This document shows, piece by piece, positions 1-8,959 of a DNA stretch of 64,000 bases. Below the pieces are notes generated by a model. That model saw only the letters and a program-made list of their open reading frames with translations. It searched no databases and was not told the origin of the DNA. Source of the DNA: Sphingomonas profundi. Lineage in GTDB: Bacteria > Pseudomonadota > Alphaproteobacteria > Sphingomonadales > Sphingomonadaceae. The position numbers were made by a program, and so were the translations under genes. Numbering within the stretch: position 1 is the stretch's first letter; the number at the start of each line of letters is the position of its first letter. Location of the stretch: positions 2,542,001-2,606,000 of the forward strand of contig NZ_CP046535.1 of NCBI RefSeq assembly GCF_009739515.1, in the 5' to 3' direction.

Positions 1-1
1 G

Positions 2-223
2 GTGATGGCGCTGGCGAAGGGCAGCCTGCGCCTCCGCCGGATGGTGGCCGGCCACTTCCTCGACAATCCCGCGTCCGGCAACGTGCTGCGCAAGCTGGGT
101 TTCGCGCCCACCGGCCAGATCCTCGCGCGCGAATCGCGCGGGCGCGGCTGCGCGGTGCCGTTCGCCGCCTTCGCCTGGGCGGCGCCGGCCGCGCGGGCGG
201 ACGAGCCGCGCCTGGCGGCCTGA
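2..223 (+). CDS. GNAT family N-acetyltransferase, C-terminal fragment
   Basis: This is the last ~70 residues of a protein that begins upstream of the window, so the first codon here is not a real start. The segment NPASGNVLRKLGFAPTG is the typical last acetyl-CoA-binding part of RimJ/RimL-type GNAT enzymes, in which an Asn-x-xS-xxVLxKxGF motif precedes the final strand. Such enzymes transfer an acetyl group from acetyl-CoA to protein N-termini or small amines. The substrate cannot be read from this fragment. The gene points towards obgE but is separated from it by the divergent pair that follows. Confidence 0.75.
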   Translation: MMALAKGSLRLRRMVAGHFLDNPASGNVLRKLGFAPTGQILARESRGRGCAVPFAAFAWAAPAARADEPRLAA

Positions 224-272
224 ACCACCGGCCACGGGCGGCCGTGGATGCGACTGGGGGGACGCGCGCGGA

Positions 273-1121
273 TCAGGCCGCCAGCGCGGGCTCCGGCCGC
301 GCATCGTCCCGATCGGCGGCGGCGATCAGCGCGCGATCGTCGTGCCGCCACGGATGGAAGCCGGGCAGGAAGAAGGTGCCCCAGGCGCGCAGGATGCCGC
401 GCATCATGCCGGGCGAGACCAGCGCGAACCACGCCACCCGCGCCCACGCGCGCGGGCCGGTCAGCCCGTCCTGCCGCAGCAGATCGAGGATGCCGGCGGT
501 GCGATCGACGAGGAAGTTGCGGGTGACGAGCAGCATCACCCGGCTCTTGACCGACCAGCGGCGAAAGCGGGGCCAGCCGCGCGTGGCGTGCAGCCACGTA
601 TCGTAGGCCACGCCCTTATGCTCGATCTCCTCGATCGAGTGCCAGCGCCACAGGGCGGCCGATTCGGGATCGGCGGCGGCCAGGTGGCGCGGATCGGCGA
701 GCAGCGCGTGGGCGAGGATGGCGGTGAAATGCTCCAGCGCCATCGTCACCGCCAGGCTGACGATCGGATGCTTGCGCCGCAGCAGATCGAGCCGCTGGTC
801 GACCCGCGCGTCCAGCCGCGAGACGTCGTAGCCGGCGTCCGCCACGCGGCGGTTGAACGCCACATGCTCGCGGCTGTGCATCACCTCCTGCCGGGTGAAG
901 GCCGTGATCTCGGCGGCAAGGCGCGGCGGCGCGCCATCGCGAAAGGCGCGCACGCTCTCCACGAACAGCGCCTCGCCCTTGGGGAAGGTGACGGAGAGCG
1001 CGTTGTAGAAGGCGGTTGCCACGGGATCGCCGCCGAGCCACCACCGGCCCAGCGCCGCGCCGCGGCCGAAGCGGCGGTCGCGCGGGCGGATGGCGAGATC
1101 GGCGGGGGTGGTGCTGCGCAT
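273..1121 (-). CDS. PF10118 family putative metal-dependent hydrolase
   Basis: A 282-residue soluble protein matching the family called 'predicted metal-dependent hydrolase' (PF10118). The sequence shows widely spaced Glu/His pairs typical of a helical di-metal (ferritin-like) fold: RQEVMHSREHVAFN near residues 95-108, ALEHFTAILAH near 150, and SIEEIEHKGVAYD near 182-194. The reaction is not established for the family. It is divergent from a TetR-family gene only 48 bp away, with a palindrome between them, so it is probably the target of that repressor. A membrane-lipid or alkane-related role is sometimes suggested for relatives, but nothing in this sequence decides it. Confidence 0.8.
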   Translation of the reverse strand: MRSTTPADLAIRPRDRRFGRGAALGRWWLGGDPVATAFYNALSVTFPKGEALFVESVRAFRDGAPPRLAAEITAFTRQEVMHSREHVAFNRRVADAGYDVSRLDARVDQRLDLLRRKHPIVSLAVTMALEHFTAILAHALLADPRHLAAADPESAALWRWHSIEEIEHKGVAYDTWLHATRGWPRFRRWSVKSRVMLLVTRNFLVDRTAGILDLLRQDGLTGPRAWARVAWFALVSPGMMRGILRAWGTFFLPGFHPWRHDDRALIAAADRDDARPEPALAA

Positions 1122-1161
1122 GACGGAAAAGCCTCCTGATCCACCCGCATCTATGGACTAC

Positions 1162-1169
1162 TGACACGA

Positions 1170-1175
<6 letters not shown>
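1162..1175. promoter_or_regulatory. Operator-like palindrome on a TetR gene start
   Basis: The perfect inverted repeat TGACA-CGAA-TGTCA lies in the 48-bp gap between the divergent PF10118 gene and the TetR gene. It overlaps the proposed TetR start codon (ATG at 1170). Symmetric 5-6 bp arms around a short spacer in a divergent promoter fit an autoregulatory TetR-family operator. This is inferred from position and symmetry only. Confidence 0.5.
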
Positions 1176-2883
<1,708 letters not shown>

Positions 2884-2942
2884 GGCTTGTTGCGCTTCAT
2901 TCTCAATATCACTATCCTGCGTCTACCAGAGCGGGAGGTGGC

Positions 2943-3395
2943 ATGTACGAGTTCCTGGATCAGCCGGTCGAGCGGCTCGGCAACGGCAGCCGGTTCATCC
3001 TGTGGGCGATGCGCGCCTGGGTGAATGCGGCGCGTCGGGGCCGGTGCGGCCGGCAAGCGGTGGCAGGCTCGTTCGTCAACATGGGCGCCGCCGCCGCGCT
3101 GCCCGACTTTCACGCGACGATGGCGCGGCTGCGCGTGGCGCCGGGCCATCCGATCGCCTTCGCCCCGCTCGCCTGCCGGCGCATGGCGGAGGGGGAGGCG
3201 CTGATGCTGAGCCTGTGGCGCGGCGCCGCGCGTGGCGATCACGAGCAGGTGCGCGCCGTGCTGCGGCTGATCGTGCCGGCGGCCTCGGCCGACCTGCTGG
3301 TCGAATCGTTCGCCGCGACAGCCGATCACCTGCGCCAGGCGGAACTCGCGCCACGCGGCCTCGCCGATCCCGTCGACACGCGCGGGGCCGGATGA
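2943..3395 (+). CDS. Conserved hypothetical protein
   Basis: A 150-residue protein preceded by GGGAGGTGGC, which gives a good ribosome binding site for ATG 2943. It is Ala- and Arg-rich with no signal peptide or clear membrane segment. Features are an FILWAMRAW helix near residue 19, a central FAPLACRRMAEGE segment near residue 76 and a helical C-terminus. The pattern loosely resembles small sphingomonad proteins annotated as DUF6628, but I cannot confirm that. Its stop overlaps the start of the ferredoxin-NADP reductase by 4 bp, so the two are co-transcribed and a regulatory or redox-related role is possible. Confidence 0.65.
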   Translation: MYEFLDQPVERLGNGSRFILWAMRAWVNAARRGRCGRQAVAGSFVNMGAAAALPDFHATMARLRVAPGHPIAFAPLACRRMAEGEALMLSLWRGAARGDHEQVRAVLRLIVPAASADLLVESFAATADHLRQAELAPRGLADPVDTRGAG

Positions 3396-4207
3396 TGAGC
3401 GACCGGATCGGCCAGGCGGCCACCCTCGCCCCTTCCGCCAGCCTGACGGTGGAGACGGTCCGCAGCGTCCGCCACTGGAACGAGCATCTGTTCAGCTTCG
3501 CCATCACCCGCCCGCCCAGCTTCCGCTTCCGATCGGGCGAGTTCGTGATGATCGGCCTGCCGGGCGAGAACCGCCCGCTGCTGCGCGCCTACTCGATCGC
3601 CAGCCCGGCCTGGGCGGAGGAGCTGGAGTTCCTCTCGATCAAGGTGGCGGACGGACCGCTTACCTCGCGGCTCCAGCGGATCGCCGCCGGCGACCAGCTG
3701 TTCCTCGGCCGCAAGCCCACCGGCACGCTGGTGGCGGACGCGCTGCTGCCGGGCCGGCGCCTGTTCCTGCTCGCCACCGGCACCGGCCTCGCGCCCTTCC
3801 TCAGCCTGATCCGCGATCCCGACATCTACGATCGCTTCGCCCAGATCTGTGTCGTCCACTCCGTGCGGCGGGTGAGCGACCTCGCCTTCCGCGCCGATCT
3901 GGAAGGGCAGCTCGCCGGCGATCCGCTAGTGCAGGATCAGGCGCTGCTGCAACTGAGCTACGTGCCGACCGTGACGCGCGAGCCATTCCGCACCGCCGCC
4001 CGCATCGGCGATTTGATCGCGGACGGCAGGCTGTTCGCGGGCGTCGCCGGCCCGTCCCGGCTCGATCCGGCGAGCGATCGGGTGATGATGTGCGGCAGCA
4101 TGGCGATGATCCGCGATCTCGCCGCCGGCCTGGATGCGGCCGGCTTCGCCGAAGGATCGAACGCCGCGCCCGGCAGCTACGTGATCGAACGCGCCTTCGT
4201 GGGCTGA
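3392..4207 (+). CDS. fpr: Ferredoxin--NADP reductase
   Basis: A 271-residue FAD enzyme that moves electrons between NADPH and ferredoxin or flavodoxin. The FAD domain carries RAYSIASP (RxYS motif) near residue 68, and the NADP domain carries LLATGTGLAPFLSLIRDP and, near the end, MMCGSMAMIRD. The C-terminus GSYVIERAFVG resembles the short bacterial FPR tail. The start is ATG 3392 in an ATGA overlap with the previous gene (M-M-S; ATG 3395 also possible). Relatives are often part of oxidative stress or iron-sulfur homeostasis responses; no operator is visible here. Confidence 0.92.
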   Translation: MMSDRIGQAATLAPSASLTVETVRSVRHWNEHLFSFAITRPPSFRFRSGEFVMIGLPGENRPLLRAYSIASPAWAEELEFLSIKVADGPLTSRLQRIAAGDQLFLGRKPTGTLVADALLPGRRLFLLATGTGLAPFLSLIRDPDIYDRFAQICVVHSVRRVSDLAFRADLEGQLAGDPLVQDQALLQLSYVPTVTREPFRTAARIGDLIADGRLFAGVAGPSRLDPASDRVMMCGSMAMIRDLAAGLDAAGFAEGSNAAPGSYVIERAFVG

Positions 4208-4220
4208 CCGACCCGGCGAT

Positions 4221-4239
4221 CCTTCCCGGACCGGGAAGG
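4221..4239. terminator. Hairpin after fpr, member of a repeated stem family
   Basis: CCTTCCCGG-A-CCGGGAAGG is an almost perfect inverted repeat 14 bp after the fpr stop. The realistic fold is a 7-bp stem with a 5-nt loop. There is no clear U-tract. It closely resembles the stronger hairpin at 62055-62079, also just after a gene, so both may belong to one dispersed intergenic element used as a terminator or mRNA 3'-end stabiliser. Confidence 0.5.
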
Positions 4240-4338
4240 GGAGCGCCACATCGCGGGCTGCGCCCCCTCACCCGCCCCGTACCGGAACGGATCTGGCGCT
4301 GGATCGCCCGGCCCGAGCACCGTAAGGCGTGCCCCACG

Positions 4339-5463
4339 ATGTCCGCCGCCTGCTTCGCCCCCGCCGCCTGCCCGCGCCTCGTCGTGAAGATCGGCTCGGC
4401 CCTGCTCGTTGACGGGGACGGCCGGGTGCGGCGCGAGTGGCTGGCCGGCGTGGTCGCCGATATCGCCGGGCGCCACCGCGCCGGCCAGCGCATCGCCGTC
4501 GTCTCGTCCGGTGCCATCGCGCTCGGCGCGCGGCGGCTCGGCCTGCCCAAGGGCGGCCGCGCCAGCCTGGAGGATGCGCAGGCGGCCGCCGCCACCGGCC
4601 AGATCGCGCTCAGCCACGTGTGGGCGGAGCTGCTGCATGGCGAGGGCCTCACCGCCGCGCAGATGCTCGTCACGCTCGACGATCTCGAGGACCGCCGGCG
4701 CTACCTGAACGCCGCCGCCACGCTCGATCGGCTGCTCAGCCTCGGCGTGGTGCCGGTCATCAACGAGAACGACTCGGTCGCCACCGAGGAGATCCGCTTC
4801 GGCGACAATGATCGGCTGGCCGCGCGCATCGGCCAGGCGGCGCTCGCCAACGGCGTGATCCTGCTGTCGGACATAGACGGCCTCTACACCGCCAATCCCG
4901 GCCGCGATCCCGCCGCCCGCTTCATCCCCGAGGTGACGAAGCTGGACGCCCGCATCCGCGCGATGGCGGATGGCGGCTCCGCCTCCGGCATGGGATCGGG
5001 GGGCATGATCTCCAAGCTGGAAGGCGCGCGCATCGCCATGGCGGCCGGCGCGCATCTGGCTATCGTCAGCGGCAAGGTGGATCACCCGCTCGCCGCCTTC
5101 TCGGCGACGGGGCGCGGCACCGTGTTCGTCGCGGAGAAGGGCGCATCGCCGCGCAAGGCGTGGCTGGCCGGGCGGCTGACGACCAAGGGCCGCATCCACG
5201 TCGACGCCGGCGCGGCGCGCGCGCTGGCGGCGGGCCGCAGCCTGCTGGCGGCGGGCGCCACCGCGGTGGAAGGCCGCTTCGCCCGCGGCGATGTCGTCGA
5301 CATCGTCGGGCCGGCCGATGCGCTGCTCGCCCGCGGCCTCGCCGAATATGACGCGGCCGATGCCGCCGCCATCACCGGGCGGCGCAGCGATGCGCTGGAG
5401 GCCGTGCTCGGCTACGCGCCGCGCTCCGCGATGGTGCATCGCGATCACATGGTGCTGCTGTGA
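4339..5463 (+). CDS. proB: Glutamate 5-kinase
   Basis: A 374-residue enzyme catalysing ATP-dependent phosphorylation of L-glutamate, the first step of proline synthesis. The amino-acid kinase domain starts with RLVVKIGSALLV and contains VSSGAIALG, VINENDSVAT and DNDRLAARIG. A C-terminal PUA domain follows from about residue 280 (RKAWLAGRLTTKGRIHVDAG). Length matches the two-domain ProB. ATG 4339 is chosen because the kinase fold begins about 15 residues later; the longer upstream reading has no support. proA is not in the window. Confidence 0.96.
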   Translation: MSAACFAPAACPRLVVKIGSALLVDGDGRVRREWLAGVVADIAGRHRAGQRIAVVSSGAIALGARRLGLPKGGRASLEDAQAAAATGQIALSHVWAELLHGEGLTAAQMLVTLDDLEDRRRYLNAAATLDRLLSLGVVPVINENDSVATEEIRFGDNDRLAARIGQAALANGVILLSDIDGLYTANPGRDPAARFIPEVTKLDARIRAMADGGSASGMGSGGMISKLEGARIAMAAGAHLAIVSGKVDHPLAAFSATGRGTVFVAEKGASPRKAWLAGRLTTKGRIHVDAGAARALAAGRSLLAAGATAVEGRFARGDVVDIVGPADALLARGLAEYDAADAAAITGRRSDALEAVLGYAPRSAMVHRDHMVLL

Positions 5464-5487
5464 GGGTGCCGCTGTGAGGATGCGCTC

Positions 5488-6396
5488 GTGATGCTGGCGA
5501 TCACCGGCGGCACCGGCTTCGTCGGCGGCCACCTCGTCGGCCGCGCGGTGGCGGCCGGCCACCGGGTGCGCGCGCTCGCCCGCCGCCCGCAGGCGGAGGT
5601 GGCGCAGGTGACGTGGATCGCCGGCGCGCTGGACCAAGCGGACAGCCTCGCCACCCTCGTCGCCGGGGCGGATGCGGTGATCCACGTCGCCGGCGTGGTG
5701 AACGCGCCCGATCGCGCGGGCTTCGCCGCCGGCAACATCGCCGGCACGCAGGCCGTGATCGCGGCCGCAGAGGCCGCCGGCATCCGCCGCTTCGTCCACG
5801 TCTCCTCGCTCGCCGCGCGCGAGGCCGGCCTCTCAAATTATGGCTGGTCGAAGGCCGGGGCCGAGGCGGCCGTCGCCGCCGCCATCGCGCTCGACTGGAC
5901 GATGGTGCGCCCGCCGGCGATCTACGGCCCCGGCGACCGCGAGATGCTGGAGCTGTTCCGCATGGCACGGCGCGGCGTGGTGCCGCTGCCGCCGGCCGGG
6001 CGGCTGTCACTGATCCACGTCGACGATCTCGCCCGCCTGCTGCTGGCGCTGGCCGAGGGCGACGCCTGCCCGCACGCTATCATCGAGCCGGACGACGGCG
6101 TCGCCGACGGCTGGGACCATCGCGATCTGGCCCGCGCGATCGGCCGCGCGGTCGGCCGCCGCGCGGTGCCGCTGCCGGTGCCCGCCGCCCTGCTGCGGCT
6201 CGGCGCCTTCGCCGACGGCTTCGTGCGTCGCGGCCGCGCGAAGCTGACGCCCGATCGCGTGCGCTACTTCACCCATCGCGACTGGGTGGTCCGCAGCCGC
6301 CCGCCGGCCACGCTGTGGCGCCCGGCGATCGACACAGCGGAGGGGCTAAGGCGCACGGCGGAATGGTATGTCGGCGCCGGCTGGCTGCGGGCCTAG
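5488..6396 (+). CDS. NAD-dependent epimerase/dehydratase; candidate 3-ketosphinganine reductase (CerR-like)
   Basis: A 302-residue short-chain dehydrogenase of the extended (epimerase) type. It has an N-terminal Rossmann motif ITGGTGFVGGHL, IHVAGVVN, a catalytic YGWSKAGAE (Tyr-x-x-x-Lys) near residue 111, and RPPAIYGPGD. In Caulobacter an epimerase-type protein, CerR, reduces the 3-oxo group during ceramide synthesis and is encoded beside spt and an acp, as here. The function is therefore inferred from family plus neighbourhood. GTG 5488 sits 8 nt after GAGGA; ATG 5491 is the alternative. A general nucleotide-sugar epimerase is less likely in this context. Confidence 0.7.
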   Translation: MMLAITGGTGFVGGHLVGRAVAAGHRVRALARRPQAEVAQVTWIAGALDQADSLATLVAGADAVIHVAGVVNAPDRAGFAAGNIAGTQAVIAAAEAAGIRRFVHVSSLAAREAGLSNYGWSKAGAEAAVAAAIALDWTMVRPPAIYGPGDREMLELFRMARRGVVPLPPAGRLSLIHVDDLARLLLALAEGDACPHAIIEPDDGVADGWDHRDLARAIGRAVGRRAVPLPVPAALLRLGAFADGFVRRGRAKLTPDRVRYFTHRDWVVRSRPPATLWRPAIDTAEGLRRTAEWYVGAGWLRA

Positions 6397-6485
6397 AGCG
6401 GTTGCAAGGCAGGTGGAATCACCTGCCGGTTCGACAACCGCGGCAAACAACCGGAGCGGTTCCACACAGGTGGAAACCGCTCTAG
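6393..6485. repeat. Nested inverted repeats after the CerR-like gene
   Basis: Three inverted pairs overlap here. An inner hairpin GGCAGGTG-GAAT-CACCTGCC lies at 6408-6427. A second hairpin, GAGCGGTTCCAC paired with GTGGAAACCGCTC, lies at 6454-6482 with one bulged A. The outer arms CTAGAGCGGTT (6393) and AACCGCTCTAG (to 6485) match perfectly and include the stop codon of the preceding gene. It probably acts as a bidirectional terminator between two convergent genes. The inner hairpin core recurs at 10964 and 34135. Confidence 0.65.
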
Positions 6486-6509
6486 CCGCCCGCGTCGATC
6501 GGCCGCGCC

Positions 6510-7085
6510 TCAGCCCGCCGCGTGCCTGGCCGGGGCCGCCGCCGCGCCGCCGCCCTCCGCCCGCGTGGCATATTGCGCGACGAAGGCGATCAGGCTCGCC
6601 GTCAGCCCTACCAGGAATACGCGATAGGCATAGCCCAGCATCCGGTACTTCTTGCGATCGAGCACGCGGCCATTCTGGTAGATGTCGTTCACCATCGTCC
6701 GGTAGATCGTCTCGTCGTCCTGCAGCACGTCCAGCACGCGCTCGATATAATCCTCCTGCGCCAGGTGGCTGAACGATCCGAAGAACAGCAGGTTGATCGG
6801 CCCGCGCTGCTTCATGTGGGTGGCCGGCAGGATGGCCAGCACCGCCAGCACCGCGGAGACGAAGGCGAAGCCGCCCAGGATCAGCATCGGCAGCGGCGCG
6901 CCGGCGCCGCCCTTGGCCTGGCCGATCGTGATGGTGAAGATCACGAAGGTGGCACCCATCAGGATGCTCGCTTTCTGGTCGGCCATCTGGCTCAGCTGGT
7001 AGTGCGTCGTCTGCGTCGTGCGCACGAGATGGACGGCGTTGGGCGAGTAGCGGCGCGGCGGCGCATCCGGCTGGTCTTCGGCCAT
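6510..7085 (-). CDS. Pycsar-effector-type (PycTM/DUF5706) membrane protein
   Basis: A 191-residue protein with the PycTM layout. A soluble N-terminus is followed by ADQKASILMGATFVIFTITI (first membrane helix, about residues 35-55) and a second helix (about 65-88). Then comes a conserved NLLFFGSFSHLAQEDYIE segment, a helical region ending in DRKKYRMLGYAYRVFLVGL, and a last hydrophobic stretch. In Pycsar anti-phage systems such proteins respond to cyclic pyrimidine nucleotides and disrupt the membrane. No cyclase gene lies in this window, so it is a solitary member whose role is unknown. ATG 7085 is chosen over an upstream in-frame start. It is divergent from acp. Confidence 0.75.
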   Translation of the reverse strand: MAEDQPDAPPRRYSPNAVHLVRTTQTTHYQLSQMADQKASILMGATFVIFTITIGQAKGGAGAPLPMLILGGFAFVSAVLAVLAILPATHMKQRGPINLLFFGSFSHLAQEDYIERVLDVLQDDETIYRTMVNDIYQNGRVLDRKKYRMLGYAYRVFLVGLTASLIAFVAQYATRAEGGGAAAAPARHAAG

Positions 7086-7203
7086 TCTTTCCCCTTTTCG
7101 TTGCGGCCGTTCATGCCAGCGGCGCAGGCCGATGCCAAGCGCGCCCCCGTGCCGCCGCAATCGCTTGGCAAGCGGGCGCCCACCCGATTAAGGAACATGC
7201 CGC

Positions 7204-7446
7204 ATGAGCGACCGTGACCAGACATTCGCCAAGGTGGCGCAGGCGATCGAGCCCTTCAACCGCAAGCAGGTGGCGCTGGGCGACGCCACCACCTTCGCCG
7301 GCGATCTCGAATGGGATAGCCTGACCGTCATGGATTTCGTCGCCGCGGTGGAGGACGAATTCGACATCATCATCACGATGAACATGCAGGCCGAGATCGA
7401 GACGGTCGGCCAGCTCGTCGACGCCGTCGAGAAGCTGCGCGCATGA
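7204..7446 (+). CDS. Acyl carrier protein of the sphingolipid locus
   Basis: An 80-residue acidic four-helix carrier. The phosphopantetheine attachment site is Ser39 in EWDSLTVMDF, followed by VAAVEDEFDIIITM. It is distinct from housekeeping AcpP, which has a canonical DSLD(T/V)VE motif. In Caulobacter and Sphingomonas a specialised ACP beside spt is thought to present the acyl chain to serine palmitoyltransferase. A good Shine-Dalgarno (AAGGA) lies upstream of ATG 7204. It is followed by spt after a 172-bp spacer that contains a repeat. Confidence 0.92.
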   Translation: MSDRDQTFAKVAQAIEPFNRKQVALGDATTFAGDLEWDSLTVMDFVAAVEDEFDIIITMNMQAEIETVGQLVDAVEKLRA

Positions 7447-7470
7447 GCATGCCGCCCCAAGCCCTTGCCC

Positions 7471-7562
7471 CGAGCGCAGTCGAGGGATCGGCCGAGCGCA
7501 GTCGAGGCTTCTGCCCCGATACGCGTCGGCGTCGCCGCCGGGGGTGCCTCGACGTCGCTCGG
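7471..7562. repeat. REP-like element between acp and spt
   Basis: Two direct copies of CGAGCGCAGTCGAGG (7471 and 7493) are followed by one inverted, slightly divergent copy CCTCGACGTCGCTCGG (7547-7562). The inverted arrangement can fold into a long stem-loop in the acp-spt transcript. The same unit occurs inside xdhA at about 51344-51415. It therefore behaves as a dispersed palindromic repeat, of a type I recall as common in sphingomonads. Confidence 0.7.
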
Positions 7563-7618
7563 CACATGGTCGGGCGCGCTGCAAAGATCGGGACCACAGC
7601 AACGATCGGGAGCGCCGC

Positions 7619-8881
7619 ATGAGCGAGGCCGCCACCACCCCCGACGACGTGCGGCTCGGCGACGATGGCGCCGCGCCCGCCGGCGACCTGTTCTCCAAGT
7701 TCGACGCGCTGATCGCCGAGCGGCAGGCGCTGCTCGATACCGGCGTGCGCGATCCGTTCGCGATCGTCATGGAGAAGGTGACGTCGCCTACCGAGGCGAT
7801 CATCTCCGGCCGCAAGACGATCCTGCTCGGCACCTACAATTACATGGGGATGACGTTCGATCCGGAGGTCGTCGCCGCCGGCAAGCGGGCGCTGGACGAA
7901 TATGGCTCCGGCACCACCGGCAGCCGCGTGCTCAACGGCACCTACCAGGGCCATCGCGAGGTGGAGCAGGCGCTGAAGGACTTCTACGGCACGTCGTCGG
8001 CGATGGTCTTCTCCACCGGCTACCAGGCCAATCTCGGCGTGATCTCCACCCTTGCCGGCAAGGGCGACTACATCATCCTCGATGCGGACAGCCACGCCTC
8101 GATCTACGACGGCTGCTGGCTCGGCAATGCCGAGGTCGTCCGCTTCCGCCACAATTCGGTCGAGGATCTCGACAAGCGGCTCGGCCGGCTGCCCAAGGCG
8201 GCGGGCAAGCTCGTCATCCTCGAAGGCGTCTACTCGATGCTCGGCGACATCGCGCCGCTGCGGGAGATGGTCGCCGTCGCCAAGAAGCACGGCGCGATGA
8301 TCCTGTGCGACGAGGCGCACGGCATGGGCTTCTTCGGCGCGCACGGCCGCGGCGTGTTCGAGGAGGCGGGCGTGTCCGACGACATCGACTTCGTCGTCGG
8401 CACCTTCTCCAAGTCGGTCGGCACGGTCGGCGGCTTCTGCGTCTCCAACCATCCGAAGTTCGAGGTGCTGCGCCTCGTCTGTCGGCCCTACGTGTTCACC
8501 GCATCGCTGCCGCCCAGCGTGGTGGCGACGGCGGCGGCATCGATCCGCAAGCTGATGCACGCGACGGACAAGCGCGCGCATTTGTGGAAGAACAGTCGCC
8601 GGCTGCACCAGGGCCTGCGCGATCTCGGCTTCCGGCTGGGCACGGAAACAGCGCAGTCGGCGATCATCGCGGTGATCTTCCCCGATCAGGAGACCGCCGT
8701 CGGCATGTGGCAGGCGCTGCTGGAGCTCGGCCTCTACGTCAACATGGCGCGGCCGCCGGCGACGCCCGCCGGCATGTTCCTGCTGCGCTGCTCGCTGTGC
8801 GCGGAGCATAGCGACGAGCAGGTCGGCGAGATCCTGACGATGTTCGCGCAGGCGGGCCGCGCCGTCGGCTGCATCGCCTGA
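7619..8881 (+). CDS. spt: Serine palmitoyltransferase
   Basis: A 420-residue PLP enzyme of the alpha-oxoamine synthase family. It condenses L-serine with a palmitoyl thioester to give 3-ketosphinganine, the committed step of sphingolipid synthesis. From ATG 7619 the PLP lysine falls at Lys265 (GTFSKSVGTVGGF) and the ring-stacking histidine at His159 (DADSHASIYDG). These are the same numbers as in the well-studied soluble enzyme of Sphingomonas paucimobilis, which supports this start over the upstream one. Other motifs are TYNYMGMTFD, GSGTTGSRVLNGTY and DEAHGMGFFG. The protein is soluble, with no membrane anchor. Confidence 0.97.
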   Translation: MSEAATTPDDVRLGDDGAAPAGDLFSKFDALIAERQALLDTGVRDPFAIVMEKVTSPTEAIISGRKTILLGTYNYMGMTFDPEVVAAGKRALDEYGSGTTGSRVLNGTYQGHREVEQALKDFYGTSSAMVFSTGYQANLGVISTLAGKGDYIILDADSHASIYDGCWLGNAEVVRFRHNSVEDLDKRLGRLPKAAGKLVILEGVYSMLGDIAPLREMVAVAKKHGAMILCDEAHGMGFFGAHGRGVFEEAGVSDDIDFVVGTFSKSVGTVGGFCVSNHPKFEVLRLVCRPYVFTASLPPSVVATAAASIRKLMHATDKRAHLWKNSRRLHQGLRDLGFRLGTETAQSAIIAVIFPDQETAVGMWQALLELGLYVNMARPPATPAGMFLLRCSLCAEHSDEQVGEILTMFAQAGRAVGCIA

Positions 8882-8959
8882 CCGGGTCGGGCCGGCCCGG
8901 AACCTTTCGGCCATCCAGGCTTTGCGGGCCGCCCCGGCTGCGCTAGGCTGGGCGCCGTC

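Noticed and set aside
6510-8881. Complete Pycsar anti-phage system
   Set aside because: Only an effector-type gene is present. The neighbouring genes are acp and spt, and no pyrimidine cyclase is encoded in the window.
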